Source: Pinus tabuliformis
Taxonomy: Eukaryota > Streptophyta > Pinopsida > Pinales > Pinaceae
DNA length: 64,000 bases
Direction of reading: 5' to 3'
NCBI GenBank assembly: GCA_031772625.1
Contig: CM062820.1
Location: forward strand, 92,220,421 to 92,284,420
The notes beneath the pieces were generated by a model that was not told the origin of the DNA, searched no databases, and worked only from the letters and a program-made list of their open reading frames with translations. A program made the translations under genes and the position numbers. Shown here one piece after another: positions 11,691-23,178 of this stretch; position 1 is the first letter of the stretch; each line of letters begins with the position of its first letter.

Positions 11691-12229
11691 CGATTCTGAC
11701 TGTAAAATAATAAATTCAACAGTTCTGTATGTGCCAATCTCAATGATAGTTTCAACGCTAGTTATCTCTCTACATATTTTAATAATTTTTCCTAGCAAAT
11801 CTGAAATAATCTGAAATTATTTTTTCGAAATTCAGAATAGTCTTAAAATGATTTTATTTGAGGTTTTCCACTTATTCAAAACTCTTTCTAGTCCCTCGCA
11901 GGACTCGGATATGACACTGCAAATGGCAGAGGCAGTTTAACATACGGTTTCCGAAAGCAAATTGTTTCTAATTTGATTAAAATTTTATTTTTAATATTTT
12001 TCTCAAGTAAAACTTCTTGGGAAACCATGTGCACTTCTCTACATTTTGCCGGTGGTGCCCTGTGTACACAGAGCACATGGGCAATTGAATTTACCTAATT
12101 ATTCTTTGTAAAATCTTTCTGCCAATACGCAACCTTTGAAATGAGGGAGCGACCTATAGAACAGACCGATTATTGATGTTAATATTTCCTACTGTGTATA
12201 ACTGGTTGAATCACAATTACAATACTCAC

Positions 12230-12668
12230 CGCAATGTCATAAATTGATGCAGTTAAGCTGGAGTCAGAAGTAGCCCTGCCAAAGCCTACTAAGGATTTCT
12301 GAGTCGTCACTCCAGAAAATAAGCTATCAAACCATGCATGAGGTTCTTCTCCTCCTCTGGTGTGAACTGATACAACTACAGTGCTATTCATCAATGCAAA
12401 TTCAAGTTTTTTGGGATCAATTGGCTTGACAGAACCATCATCCATAATCTCAGGGAATTGATCACAATTCTGCTGGGTGGCTCTCAGAAGGGCTACAAGC
12501 TTATGTACATTGACGTCCAGTGGATTGGTGCTCACATGGATTGGAGGAAGCGTTACTCTTCTGGAAGATGGCTGGATGCCTTCGGCCCTTACAATTGTAT
12601 TCCTTGGGTTTAGGATTCTCAGAGGAGATGATACCCAGCTTCTATATTTGTTCAATTCATATGTTTTA
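12230..12668 (-). pseudogene. Duplicated GNAT first exon, left copy
   Basis: This is the third copy of the same exon with donor GTGAGT just after 12230. It differs from its neighbours at a few residues (KLVALL for KLAALL, KPIDPKKLEFAL for KPVDPKKLEVAL). The acceptor-like TTTTACAG upstream is the same as in the middle copy, and the same frame problem applies. Downstream intron sequence runs to 11691 and then to unique DNA. Confidence 0.7.
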
Positions 12669-13207
12669 CGATTCTGACTGTAAAATAATAAATTCAACAG
12701 TTCTGTATGTGCCAATCTCAATGATAGTTTCAACGCTAGTTATCTCTCTACATATTTTAATAATTTTTCCTAGCAAATCTGAAATAATCTGAAATTATTT
12801 TTTCGAAATTCAGAATAGTCTTAAAATGATTTTATTTGAGGTTTTCCACTTATTCAAAACTCTTTCTAGTCCCTCGCAGGACTCGGATATGACACTGCAA
12901 ATGGCAGAGGCAGTTTAACATACGGTTTCCGAAAGCAAATTGTTTCTAATTTGATTAAAATTTTATTTTTAATATTTTTCTCAAGTAAAACTTCTTGGGA
13001 AACCATGTGCACTTCTCTACATTTTGCCGGTGGTGCCTTGTGTACACAGAGCACATGGGCAATTGAATTTACCTAATTATTCTTCGTAAAATCTTTCTGC
13101 CAATACGCAACCTTTGAAATGAGGGAGCGACCTATAGAACAGACCGATTATTGATGTTAATATTTCCTACTGTGTATAACTGGTTGAATCACAATTACAA
13201 TACTCAC

Positions 13208-13646
13208 CGCAATGTCATAAATTGATGCAGTTAAGCTGGAGTCAGAAGTAGCCCTGCCAAAGCCTACTAAGGATTTCTGAGTCATCACTCCAGAAAATAA
13301 GCTATCAAACCATGCATGAGGTTCTTCTCCTCCTCTGGTGTGAACTGATACAACTACAGTGCTATTCATCAATGCAACTTCAAGTTTTTTGGGATCAACT
13401 GGCTTGACAGAACCATCATCCATAATCTCAGGGAATTGATCACAATTCTGCTGGGTTGCTCTCAGAAGGGCTGCAAGCTTATGTACATTGACGTCCAGTG
13501 GATTGGTGCTCACATGGATTGGAGGAAGCGTTACTCTTCTGGAAGATGGCTGGATGCCTTCGGCCCTTACAATTGTATTCCTTGGGTTTAGGATTCTCAG
13601 AGGAGATGATACCCAGCTTCTATATTTGTTCAATTCATACGTTTTA
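13208..13646 (-). pseudogene. Duplicated GNAT first exon, middle copy
   Basis: This is a near-identical copy of the GNAT exon. It lacks the first 11 codons or so, because the duplication breakpoint lies just inside the coding sequence. Instead it is preceded on the minus strand by intron sequence that ends in TTATTTTACAG, a possible splice acceptor. If spliced from the upstream exon (phase 0 donor) to that acceptor, the next codons read TCA GAA TCG TAA, a stop, so inclusion would truncate the protein. It keeps the GTGAGT donor. A Thr to Met change (GVMTQ) is seen relative to the other copies. Confidence 0.7.
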
Positions 13647-14185
13647 CGATTCTGATTGTAAAATAATAAATTCAACAGTTCTGTATGTGCCAATCTCAAT
13701 GATAGTTTCAACGCTAGTTATCTCTCTACATATTTTAATAATTTTTCCTAGCAAATCTGAAATAATCTGAAATTATTTTTTCGAAATTCAGAATAGTCTT
13801 AAAATGATTTTATTTGAGGTTTTCCACTTATTCAAAACTCTTTCTAGTCCCTCGCAGGACTCGGATATGACACTGCAAATGGCAGAGGCAGTTTAACATA
13901 CGGTTTCCGAAAGCAAATTGTTTCTAATTTGATTAAAATTTTATTTTTAATATTTTTCTCAAGTAAAACTTCTTAGGAAACCATGTGCACTTCTCTACAT
14001 TTTGCCGGTGGTGCCCTGTGTACACAGAGCACATGGGCAATTGAATTTACCTAATTATTCTTCGTAAAATCTTTCTGCCAATACGCAACCTTTGAAATGA
14101 GGGAGCGACCTATAGAACAGACCGATTATTGATGTTAATATTTCCTACTGTGTATAACTGGTTGAATCACAATTACAATACTCAC

Positions 14186-14656
14186 CACAATGTCATAAAT
14201 TGATGCAGTTAAGCTGGAGTCAGAAGTAGCCCTGCCAAAGCCTACTAAGGATTTCTGAGTCGTCACTCCAGAAAATAAGCTATCAAACCATGCATGAGGT
14301 TCTTCTCCTCCTCTGGTGTGAACTGATACAACTACAGTGCTATTCATCAATGCAACTTCAAGTTTTTTGGGATCAACTGGCTTGACAGAACCATCATCCA
14401 TAATCTCAGGGAATTGATCACAATTCTGCTGGGTGGCTCTCAGAAGGGCTGCAAGCTTATGTACATTGACGTCCAGTGGATTGGTGCTCACATGGATTGG
14501 AGGAAGCGTTACTCTTCTGGAAGATGGCTGGATGCCTTCGGCCCTTACAATTGTATTCCTTGGGTTTAGGATTCTCAGAGGAGATGATACCCAGCTTCTA
14601 TATTTGTTCAATTCATACGTTTTAGCGGCAGAAACCGGTGAGAATTCATTCAGCAT
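14186..14656 (-). CDS. GNAT-family N-acetyltransferase, first exon (plastid type)
   Basis: The exon starts at ATG 14656 (MLNEFSPVSAAKTYELNKY) and ends at a splice donor GTGAGT (14185 downward), in phase 0 after about 157 codons. The first 45 residues or so are rich in Ser, Arg and Asn with few acids, as in a chloroplast transit peptide. After that come THE blocks typical of plant plastid GNAT1/2/3-like proteins: HVSTNPLDVNVHKLAALL, DPKKLEVALMNSTVVVSV, and LVGFGRATSDSSLTASIYD, the beginning of the acetyltransferase fold. The acetyl-CoA-binding R/Q-x-x-G-x-G/A segment would be in the next exon, which is not seen. Known relatives acetylate protein N-termini and lysines in plastids. The family call is by recall, not by search. 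Whether this locus is functional is unknown. Confidence 0.75.
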
Positions 14657-15070
14657 TTGTGAACGGCTGCCTCTGGATCTTTATCTCTAACTTCATCCGC
14701 ATCTGTGTCTGGCAGCGCAGTCTTGAACGATTATGGAGAGCGATATGTTAATTAGTAGTCCAAGGCTTGCCTGGAATTCAATCTCCATCTCAATCTGTGT
14801 CTGGAAATGATCGAGGTGCTGGCTTTGATGCTTAAACGACTGCTAGTGGTGCTTATACCTTTTCCGAAGCCCTTCCAGCCTTGACCGTTGCATTAGAGTC
14901 TGCCACAAACAACAGCTTCCTCCTCGGTGATGGTCAAATTGCTGGTGCCAAAGAAAATGTTAACTGCAGGTGCCAAAGCATTATTTTCCTCATGCATGGG
15001 CCTTTGAATGCATATTGACTACGTGTCTAAGCCATATATGACATTTGTTGAAGGCATAATCACCACTTTG
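14657..15070. other. Upstream region of the GNAT gene, possible degenerate exon on + strand
   Basis: On the minus strand this is the expected 5' leader and promoter of the GNAT gene. On the plus strand 14840-14970 reads as a short protein-like stretch (TASGAYTFSEALPALTVALE, followed by a Ser/Asn-rich segment and DGQIAGAKENV), interrupted by stops before and after. I do not recognise it. It may be a decayed exon of a neighbouring gene or chance. Confidence 0.3.
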
Positions 15071-15104
15071 TCACGTGGTTATGGCTACTAATTATCCTGG
15101 AGAT

Positions 15105-15560
15105 TATACAACTACATTACACATGTTATACATTTACTTTATGCGGCGGGATATGGGTATTCATTTTAATAACATCCCTCCATTTACTAATGATAAAAGG
15201 TATATTTTTTTTATAACTTATTTTATTTTATTAGAAATACAACGCCATTACGCATGTTATACATTTACTTTATCTCCCTTGATATGGGTATCCATTTTAA
15301 TAAAATTCCTTCATTCGCTGGATATGGGTATTCATTTTAATAGCATTGCTCCATTTAATAATGACAAAAGCTATATATACTTTTTGATCTGGGTATCCAT
15401 TTTAATAACATTCCTCCATTCGCTGGATATTTTAATAGCATTCCTCCATTTACTAATGACAAAAGGTATTTTTTTATAACTTATATTATTAGAAATACAA
15501 TGCCATTACGTATGTTATACATTTACTTTATCCCACCTTATATGGGCATGTATTTTAATA
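15105..15560. repeat. Degenerate AT-rich direct repeats
   Basis: A phrase of about 65 bp (ATGTTATACATTTACTTTAT, then GATATGGGTATTCATTTTAA with small changes) occurs near 15120, 15255 and 15510, and the second half recurs at about 15320 and 15385. The open frames across it are low-complexity and not credible genes. Confidence 0.7.
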
Positions 15561-15742
15561 ACATTCCTTTATTTATTTACAGATGGCAAAAGTTAAACAT
15601 TTTTATTATTATTTACAAATGGCAAAAGGTAAGCCTTTTTATTATTATTTATATTATAACTTAAGGGAGTAAGCTTCATTGTGCATAACCATTTTAGCTT
15701 TAATGAGAAAGGTTCCGGATACGTTCAATGCTTACATCTTGA

Positions 15743-15805
15743 AGGTTTATTACATTAATACCCATACGGGAGGAAGGTTTATTACATTAATACCCATACG
15801 GGAGG
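15743..15805. repeat. 33-bp tandem duplication
   Basis: The phrase GGTTTATTACATTAATACCC followed by ATACGGGAGGA is present twice in direct succession. Confidence 0.85.
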
Positions 15806-15839
15806 ACGAAGTTTTATGCATATTCTACTTCTGTGAAGT

Positions 15840-17640
15840 CCACTTGCTCTTTCTTGTGGTCCGGTTCAAATTGCTAACGCTCGTTCCACTTCTGCACATA
15901 GTGGTCCTTTGCGTCTTTTTTCCTCTGCAGAAAAGCTTTGGCTCTCTGAAAGCTGACCTTTCTTTTGTCATAAAAGGCGAAGTACAGCGCTCTGAGCTCC
16001 CTGAAGTTTCTCCCGGATGGCAAGAGCAGGTTGCGACCACAAGTATATTATATGCCCAAACACACACACAGAATCCTTTGAAGAAATGAAAACCAGTGTC
16101 TACTATACTTGTGTGTAAATTCCGAAAGGACTCGGAGCCTCATAACTCTACTATCAACCAGGGTTGAGAAATGACTATAAATGTGCTATGGTTGTCCGCG
16201 CGTTGTGCTATGGTTGTCCACACTCAAGGCAGGGACTAGCTGCGATGCAGCCTCCCTTGTTATACTTCTATTATCAATAAGTGTGTTTTATTTCCCCCCT
16301 CTCTCTATATATAATTCTCCTTATCTTTTATCATAGTTTTACAACAATTTATTAAAATACTATTAGCACTAAACATATCACTATATGCTAATCATATCAA
16401 AGGCAAATTATATACATGAAATATGAGTTTAATACATGTTCTAATATATTAATATATGGTATAGTCTTATGTTATTGGCTCTATGTGGTACATTCATCAT
16501 GAACCATCTAGGTATTTCATGAAGCGAGTGTCCACGTGTTGGTTACCTGTATTGCCACGACGATAAATTCAACCCTAATATCAACGCCTAGCATCTATCC
16601 TTGACAAATCTACAGCGTAGGTTGATTAGGGTTCTTTTGAGTTTCAATACCTACCCTTGATCATCTTTCTCGCAAGTCATTCAATCATTTTGAAGGTCTT
16701 CAGACAGGGCTCTGCAAGCTTTAAGACCAATTTTGTTTCCACCTTCTGCACTCATTTTCCTTCGATTGTAAATGAATCCAAGGTCATGGAACTTTAGCTC
16801 AAACGATTTCAGTTCCTGTTACTTATACCCAGAATTGGTTTCTCAAATTTCTAGGGCAAAATTGGTTTCTCGAATTTCTAGGGTTTTTCATATAGAGGAA
16901 TTATTTTTTACGTTTAAGCGAATTTTCTACTTGAAATTCAATTACACACCCTTCCTTTGTTCCTGTGTATCATTTCTCTGAATTAAAATAACATTTGTGT
17001 ATTCATTTGAATGCGGGGATTTGTTTGGTTTGATAGCATCGGTGCCCTAGTTATGAGTTCTTCTGAATTCTTTGACGTTACTTTATTGTATACCAGATTT
17101 GGAGAACGGCCTTACGTCATCTGAATTATTACGTATTCAGGTAATACAAATAAAACCCTAAATCATATATCCTCTTGAGTGCATATAGAGTTTCAGTTTT
17201 AGCCTATAGCTTTCTGGTTTGGAAAGGTTTACTTTCTGAGTCATATAAGTTTCATTATTTTGGCTTTTCTCTTCTACAACTTATTTGGTTATTTTTAGTT
17301 TTCAATTCCTGGAAGGAATTCTTCTTATATTCGATACAGGCTATAGTTATAACCCTTTTTTCTTTTGCCTTTTAATCGATCAATTTGTGGGATATAAGAC
17401 CATTTATAGTAATGTCTTAGTTTTTATCCCTTTGCTTCAGGTATGAGAATGTAAAGCAATCATTAGTTTTTTGCATACCATTTTCTAATTTTGATTGTGT
17501 ACATAGATCAATTATTAAATGAGAAAAAGTTGTGTGATTTCTTAGTCCTTGTATATATAATGAAGCTTGGGGTTTTTTCTTTGCAATTTAATTTGTTTAT
17601 TTGAAATTTATAATTCCTGGAAGAATTTTTTTCCCAATTC
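15840..17640. other. Gene-poor stretch
   Basis: No credible coding gene was found. The sequence includes the motif GGCAGGGACTA at 16228-16238 followed by a small hairpin (GCTGC-GAT-GCAGC), and around 16840-16890 a partly duplicated phrase containing TTTCTAGGG, of the kind seen in plant 5' leaders. A short minus-strand stretch near 16020-15880 reads as charged protein (FRELRALYFAFYDKRKVSFQ) but is not recognised. Confidence 0.4.
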
Positions 17641-18057
17641 TGACACAATTGATGGGTTCAATTTGTATCTTCTTTTTGTCGGTTTAGTTGTAGACTCATC
17701 ATGATACAAGCAGTGTAGCAAAACATTGTAATGTACTGGATGCATATATACAAGATCCCAAGCGTTGTCATTAACAAGATCAAATCCATCATCTCGCACT
17801 TTTTGTGGGTTGGAGCCGGAAATAATAGGAAAATCCACCTAGTTAGCCTACAGACCCGACCCTCTCTAGACTTGTTCATTTTGGAGGTTGGGGGATTAAA
17901 AAATCTAGAAATCTAGCGTTGCTCATAAAAAAAATTGTGGGGGGCTATAAATCTAGTGTTGCTCATAAAAAAATTGTGGAGGGCTATAAGTGGAGGGTGA
18001 TTGTGGAATCAAATTCTCAAAGATAAATATCCAAGGAACCATTCGCTAGTGAGTTGG
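17640..18057 (+). mobile_element. LINE ORF2 remnant, left half
   Basis: Plus-strand translation gives the end of a LINE reverse transcriptase and the segment after it: CRLIMIQAV, VMYWMHIYKIPSVVINKIKS, then SHFLWVGAGNNRKIHLVSLQ, GGLKNLE and a final KDKYPRNHSLVSW. This is the conserved post-RT region (Y-x-M-x-x-Y-K-I-P; F-L-W-x-G; G-G-L-x-I-x-N-L) of plant L1 elements. Stop codons and frameshifts are present, including TAG within the QAV-QNI segment. It stops exactly at the GTTGG duplicated by insertion of the chromovirus at 18058. The same LINE resumes at 32738. Confidence 0.75.
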
Positions 18058-19651
18058 TGATGCAGGAGCATTCGCTAGTGAGTTAATGATGCAAGAGCAT
18101 TCAAAAAGTGATGCAAGAGCATTCAAAAAGGCAGCTGGGAATGGTTTGGTTTTTTGTTTTTGCTAGAAAGGAAGGAAAACATTTCCAATTTTGTTTTATT
18201 TTTTGTTTTACTTAAGTTAAGGATGATACAGCCATTGTCCTTTAAAAATTTAGCATGCAAATAAAATAGGATTAGTTAAGAGTATGTTTAAAGAAATTGT
18301 TAGATAACTAAAAGGTAATTGAGGAACAGTTCCTCAACTGTAAGAAACTGCGAGTAAGGCATTAAAAAGAAAAAACAAGATCCTCATTAGAGGCATTGCC
18401 ATCCATAGAGAAAAAAAGGACATAGAATTTGAAATTACAATTTTTTCTTGAATATCTATGAAAGCAAATGAATCTAGAACCCGTCATTAAGAAAAGCAAG
18501 ACAATTTCTTCTTTTCCTGCGCATTAATGTTTCAGGCATTGTTTTAAAGTAGAATAGTGAAATATTTCATTAAGAGGCCGAATGACATCGACAAAATCTC
18601 GTGACTGAAGGCATCTCAGACCAGGAACCAGACAAAGGCAAAGCCAACAAGGATATCACATCTTTCCTCAACAAAAAAAAACCCAGGTATGTTTACATTC
18701 AGTATTCAAGTGCACCTGTGCATTCGTTACACTTCCAAGTTTACACAGCTCATTATACATTTACATAACCAAAACAGTAGAGAGTTCTGAAACCCACAAA
18801 CACTGAAGAAAACAACGATTTGCAAGCCAAGACTAATCAAACAGCGAGGGTGTGAAAACCCACAAAACCATATAAACATACGGAGAAAGTGAAACCCCAA
18901 GGGTTATACCCAACTAAGGATAGCGCAAGTAAAGAAAAGAAAAACCACAATACAGTCGGAGGGATCCTACCTCGTTTTTCCCCAAGCTTGCAAAGACTCC
19001 CGCACCACCACAAAAGAAAACAAGACGGGTAGTCAAGGAACCAGAAGGGCAAACAAAACAGAGTGATAGAGACCAGACAAACGAAGGGAGGAGCAGGGGT
19101 TTACTTGGAAAAAGCCTGACCTTGAACCAGAGGATGAGAACCAAATCTCTTGCCAGAGGGTTTCTCTCAACAGGAACGCCATAGAAGATTTTACCTGCTC
19201 ACCAAGGAACCAAAGGGTTAGAATCACAAAAAACGAGACGTGGAAATGAAACTGAACAAGAAATTACTTGAAGTAGTGTTTCCTAAGCCGCCCACCGCAG
19301 TAGCAAGGAAAGAACCTGTGGTTACACAGAGCTAGATCAACATGAGAACCAACAAAATAAACCACCACAAGGAACAAGTGAAGGCACAACACTAACAAAC
19401 CACCACAAAGAACAAGCGAAGGCACAACGCACCCAGAGAGCCGAACTAGACCAACAACGAATACCATAATGAACTCCTAGTTCCCCTCAGCAAGTGTGAA
19501 ATGACTGCATTTGCGAAACCAAGGCCAATACAAAGGGCAGGCTGAAACAATAAAGTGCATTAAAACCTCACACCAAAACCTTGTTTTGTATTCGAAAAGT
19601 CTACAGAGTTAAACAGTCATTGATGCGTGTCCCTCCTTGGGATTGCCACCA
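18058..19651 (+). repeat. 5' LTR of the chromovirus
   Basis: About 1.59 kb, from TGATGCAGGAGC to GCCACCA. It aligns along its length with 31152-32737. The first 60 bp hold a small tandem repeat of GATGCAAGAGCATTC. Target duplication GTTGG lies just outside. Confidence 0.88.
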
Positions 19652-19656
19652 ATTTT

Positions 19657-19668
19657 TAGTATCAGAGC
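19657..19668 (+). promoter_or_regulatory. Chromovirus primer-binding site
   Basis: TAGTATCAGAGC lies 5 bases after the 5' LTR and differs by one base from the usual initiator-Met tRNA site TGGTATCAGAGC. Confidence 0.75.
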
Positions 19669-19694
19669 AAGTTAGTTCCTTTCTCTCAGTAAAG

Positions 19695-20633
19695 ATGGAG
19701 GTAGGAAGAAGAGGTCGAGGTAGAGCCATCAGAAGAGTAGCAGATGAAGGGCTACGAGAAGAGATTAGGACCTTAACTGCACGTTTGGTAGCAGTGGAAG
19801 CAGGAAGGCGTAGAGATCCGGAAGGTGGGGATGACAGTGAGGAGGAAAACACAGCCAAAACAAATGGATTAGATGAAGAGGGACCAAAGATTAAACTATT
19901 GAGGTCAGTTTTGTTGGCTAGTAGCAAGCCAAGACTAGAGCTTTCTAATTATGATGGCAGTTTGTCCACAGAGGCATTGTTAGACTGGATAAGTGAGCTA
20001 GATAAATATTTTGAATATGAAGAAATCAGCGAAGACAAGAAGATCAGGTTTGTTGTCACCAAGTTGAAAGGACATGCAGCACTGTGGTGGGATAGTGTGC
20101 AGGCAGAAAGGAGAAGATTGAACAAACCATTGATTAAAAAATGGGACAGGATGATTGCTAGGATGAAGAGCAAATTTCTGCCTAGAAATTACCAAATTGC
20201 CCTTTATAGAAAAGTACAGAACCCGAGGCAAAGAATGATGACCGTAAAGGAATATATTGAAGAATTTTATAAAGTAAACCTGAGAGCTGGTTATGTTGAA
20301 GATACCCCCGAAAAAACAACGAGGTTTGTAAATGGTATACAAATGGAGATCCTAGAAGAAATTAGTATTCTTTCCCCTAAGACCATAGAGGAAGCCTATC
20401 AGAGTGCTTTGAAGGTGGAGGAAAAGATTGCCAGGAAACGGAATGCTAGAAAAGGATGTGGTTTCGACAGAGGTAGGGGACAGTCCTTTGGCAGGGGTAG
20501 AATTGCCAATAATAATGAAGAGGGCAACAGTTCAAAAACTTCGGGACAGACTGAAAGGGAAGGTAACATCAGAGGAGGAAGGTCATACCAGCAAGGAAGG
20601 GGTAATGTCAGAGGCAGAGGAAATGCCTATTAG
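19695..20633 (+). pseudogene. gag of the chromovirus
   Basis: The start is placed at ATG 19695 (MEVGRRGRGRAIRRVADEG), shortly after the primer site. A helical region follows, then the Retrotrans_gag core: LELSNYDGSLSTEALLDWIS, LKGHAALWWDSVQAERRR, MKSKFLPRNYQIALYRKVQN. An RG-rich basic tail comes before a CCHC knuckle (CYKCHKWGHRSFEC) near 20632. Gag forms the virus-like particle in live relatives. Here it is part of a fossil element, although this domain is among its best preserved. Confidence 0.85.
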
Positions 20634-20869
20634 TGCTACAAGTGTCACAAGTGGGGACACAGGTCTTTTGAATGTCTTGAAAATGAACAAACTGGATAGA
20701 GGGGAGCATATGTTGCTCAGCCCGATGAAGTAGAGGCACTGCCACAGGAGGTGGAAAATATGCCTGAAATCGGGGAAGCCTTGGTGTTGAACAAGGTATT
20801 ATTGAAACTAGCTAAGGAAGTAGCTGATCAAACATAGAGGAAAGCATTGTTCCGGACTGTGTGCAAGTC

Positions 20870-22765
20870 GCATGGGAAATGTTGCAAATTAATCATAGAC
20901 AGTGGAAGTACTGATAATCTGGTAGCTACTGAAATGGTGGGGAAATTGGGTTTGAAGAAGTTGAAGCACCCAACTCCATATAGGGTGTCTTGGTTGTAGA
21001 AAGGTCACCAACTGTTGGTCGATGAGCAGTGCGAAGTAGAGTTTCATATTGGCAAGTACAAGGACAAGGTGACTTGCGATATCATGCCGATGGACGTGTG
21101 CCATATTCTGCTGGGTAGACCATGGCAATATGATAGGAAGGTCATCCATGATGGGGAAACAAATTGTTACAAGTTTGTTAAAGATGGGATAAAGCATACG
21201 CTAGTGCCCATGAAGGAAGAGGATGCTGCAGAAACCAGTGGAACAAAAGCATTACTGTTAGGTGGAAAAGAGTTTCTGCGACAGATGGAGGATAATAAGG
21301 TAAAATATGCAGTTGTGCGAAGGCCAAAACTAGTATTGATCCATACTGAAATCACTGACTTACCTAAAGAGATACAAGACATGCTGCAGGAATTTAGTGA
21401 TATTGTGGTAGATGATCTACCAGACAAATTACCACCAAAGCGGAGCATTAGTCACCATATTGATTTCATTCCAGGAGCCAGTTTGCCAAACAAAGCTGCT
21501 TATCAGATGAGTCCGAAGGAAAATGAAGAAATCAAGAAGCAGGTGCAAGAGTTGTTGGATAAAGGACTGATTCGGGAAAGTCTAAGCCCTTGTGCGGTTC
21601 TGACTGTTTTAGCTCCCAAGAAAGGAGGTGAGTGGCAGATGTGCACTGATTCCCGGGCAATTAACAAGATCACTATTAGGTACAAGTTTCCTTTACCTCG
21701 AATGGATGATATGATGGATTGTTTGAGTGGAGTAGCATACTTTTCAAAGATATACTTGAAAAGCGGCTACCACCAAATCAAGATTCGAGAAGGTGATGAG
21801 CGGAAGACAACTTTCATGACTAATGAAGGCTTATATGAATGGTTGGTTATGCCATTTGGACTGAGAAGTGCCCCCAGCACGTTCATGCGTTTGATGAAAG
21901 AGATGCTGAAAGAATTCATTGGTAAATTTGTGATTGTATATCTCGATGATATACTTATATTCAGCAAAACGAAGGAAGAGCATTTTCGACATGTGAGGTA
22001 TGTATTGGAAAAATTGCAGCAAAATAGATTACTGATAAATTTGAAGAAATGTTCTTTTTTTAAGAAAGAATTAATTTATTTGGGGTTTGTGATTTCCGAG
22101 AATGAACTAAAAATGGATCCGAAAAAGGTTGCAGCCATAATTAGCTAGCCGTCTCCCAAGAGTTTGTTTGAGGTACGGAGTTTTCATGGATTGGCGAGTT
22201 TTTATCGAAAGTTTATTAAAAATTTTAGTGGGATTTGTGCACCCATGGTGGACACCATTAAGAAGGAAAATTAGCCTTTTCATTGGACAGAATCGGCTGA
22301 GAAGAGTTTTCAGCTACTCAAAAGGAAGATCATTGAAAAACCAATTTTAAGATTACTAGACTTTAACAAACTTTTTCAAGTTCATTGTGATGCCAATGGG
22401 ACAACCATTGGTGCAGTTCTCAGCCAAGAAGACAAGCCGGTAGCCTATTTCAGTGAGAAATTAAATGAAAATAGGCAGAAGTACACATCTTATGGCAAAT
22501 AATTTTATGCAATGGTCCAAGCGCTAAAGCATTGGAGACATTATCTACTGGCCAATGAATTTGTCTTATTTTCAGACAATTATGCATTATAGTATATTAT
22601 GCAATAGCATAAGCTGAACCATAAACATGCGAAGTGGGTGGAGTACTTGCAAAGTTTTACATTTGTGTTGAAACACATCAGCAGTCAAGCCAACAAAGTG
22701 GCAGATGCATTAAGCAAGAGGAATTTGATCCTACAGGAAAGTACGATACAAGTATTAGGATTCGA
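20870..22765 (+). pseudogene. Protease, RT and RNase H of the chromovirus (fossil)
   Basis: The protease motif LIIDSGSTDNLV lies near 20890, then DVCHILLGRPWQYDRKV near 21090-21130. RT blocks include APKKGGEWQMCTDSRAINKI, MPFGLRSAPSTFMRLM and VIVYLDDILIFSKT (about 21620-21970). RNase H follows, with FQVHCDANGTTIGAVLSQED near 22380 and ADALSKR near 22705. The order protease, RT, RNase H fits gypsy. Confidence 0.87.
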
Positions 22766-22780
22766 ACATCTTAAGGACTT

Positions 22781-23178
22781 TTTTTCCGAAGAAAAAGCGA
22801 ACTTTTTATTAAGAGAATAAAAAGTTACATTGCATATGCTGAGCATTTCTGTAAGAACTGCTTGCTAGACCAAGCATACAAACACAAAAAAGTCTCCTTT
22901 CTGTTTTTATGAACACAGAAATCAGAGCAGTTTTGCAGTATAAAACAGCTGTGGCTATACAGCTATGACCCAGAGATGACCTCGTCTTTAAGAGATAGAT
23001 CAAAAAGCAATAATACAAGCATTACATTTCAGCCTTTGGGCCTCCTCAACAGAGAGGAAAACAGCCCACAAAAAAATAGATATGGAACCGAGTTTTTGTA
23101 TATAAGAAGTCTGTGTGAAATAGTCTAAGCATATATATAAGAGATAATAAACAAAAACCAAAAGCATCAGCTGAAGAA
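22781..23178 (-). other. LINE 3' untranslated region
   Basis: A 398-bp tail after the ORF2 stop, AT-rich and ending in a short A run. Plant L1 3' ends commonly carry only short A tails. Confidence 0.75.

Larger units (their letters stand above)
11691..14624 (-). repeat. Three tandem copies of a 978-bp exon-intron unit
   Basis: The unit repeats at exactly 978 bp: 11691-12668, 12669-13646 and 13647-14624. Each unit holds, on the minus strand, most of a GNAT first exon, a GTGAGT splice donor, and about 520 bp of intron. The copies differ at only a handful of bases. At the left edge the sequence before the array ends in TTA, and each internal junction also has TTA before CGATTCTG, so the breakpoints share a short microhomology. 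The rightmost copy continues directly into a plausible start codon, so it is the original 5' end. The pattern indicates recent tandem duplication. Confidence 0.93.

Noticed and set aside
12477-14690. Plus-strand frames of 66-90 codons repeated with the GNAT array
   Set aside because: They are antisense shadows of the GNAT exon and repeat only because the array repeats.
15679-16089. 136-codon plus-strand frame beside the GNAT region
   Set aside because: It spans a 33-bp tandem duplication and low-complexity sequence, has no recognisable domain, and reads as chance.
10453-16238. TIR transposon of 5.8 kb ending at the 11-bp motif
   Set aside because: No target duplication was found at either end and inverted similarity does not extend beyond 11 bp. 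Kept only as a finding, not called as an element.
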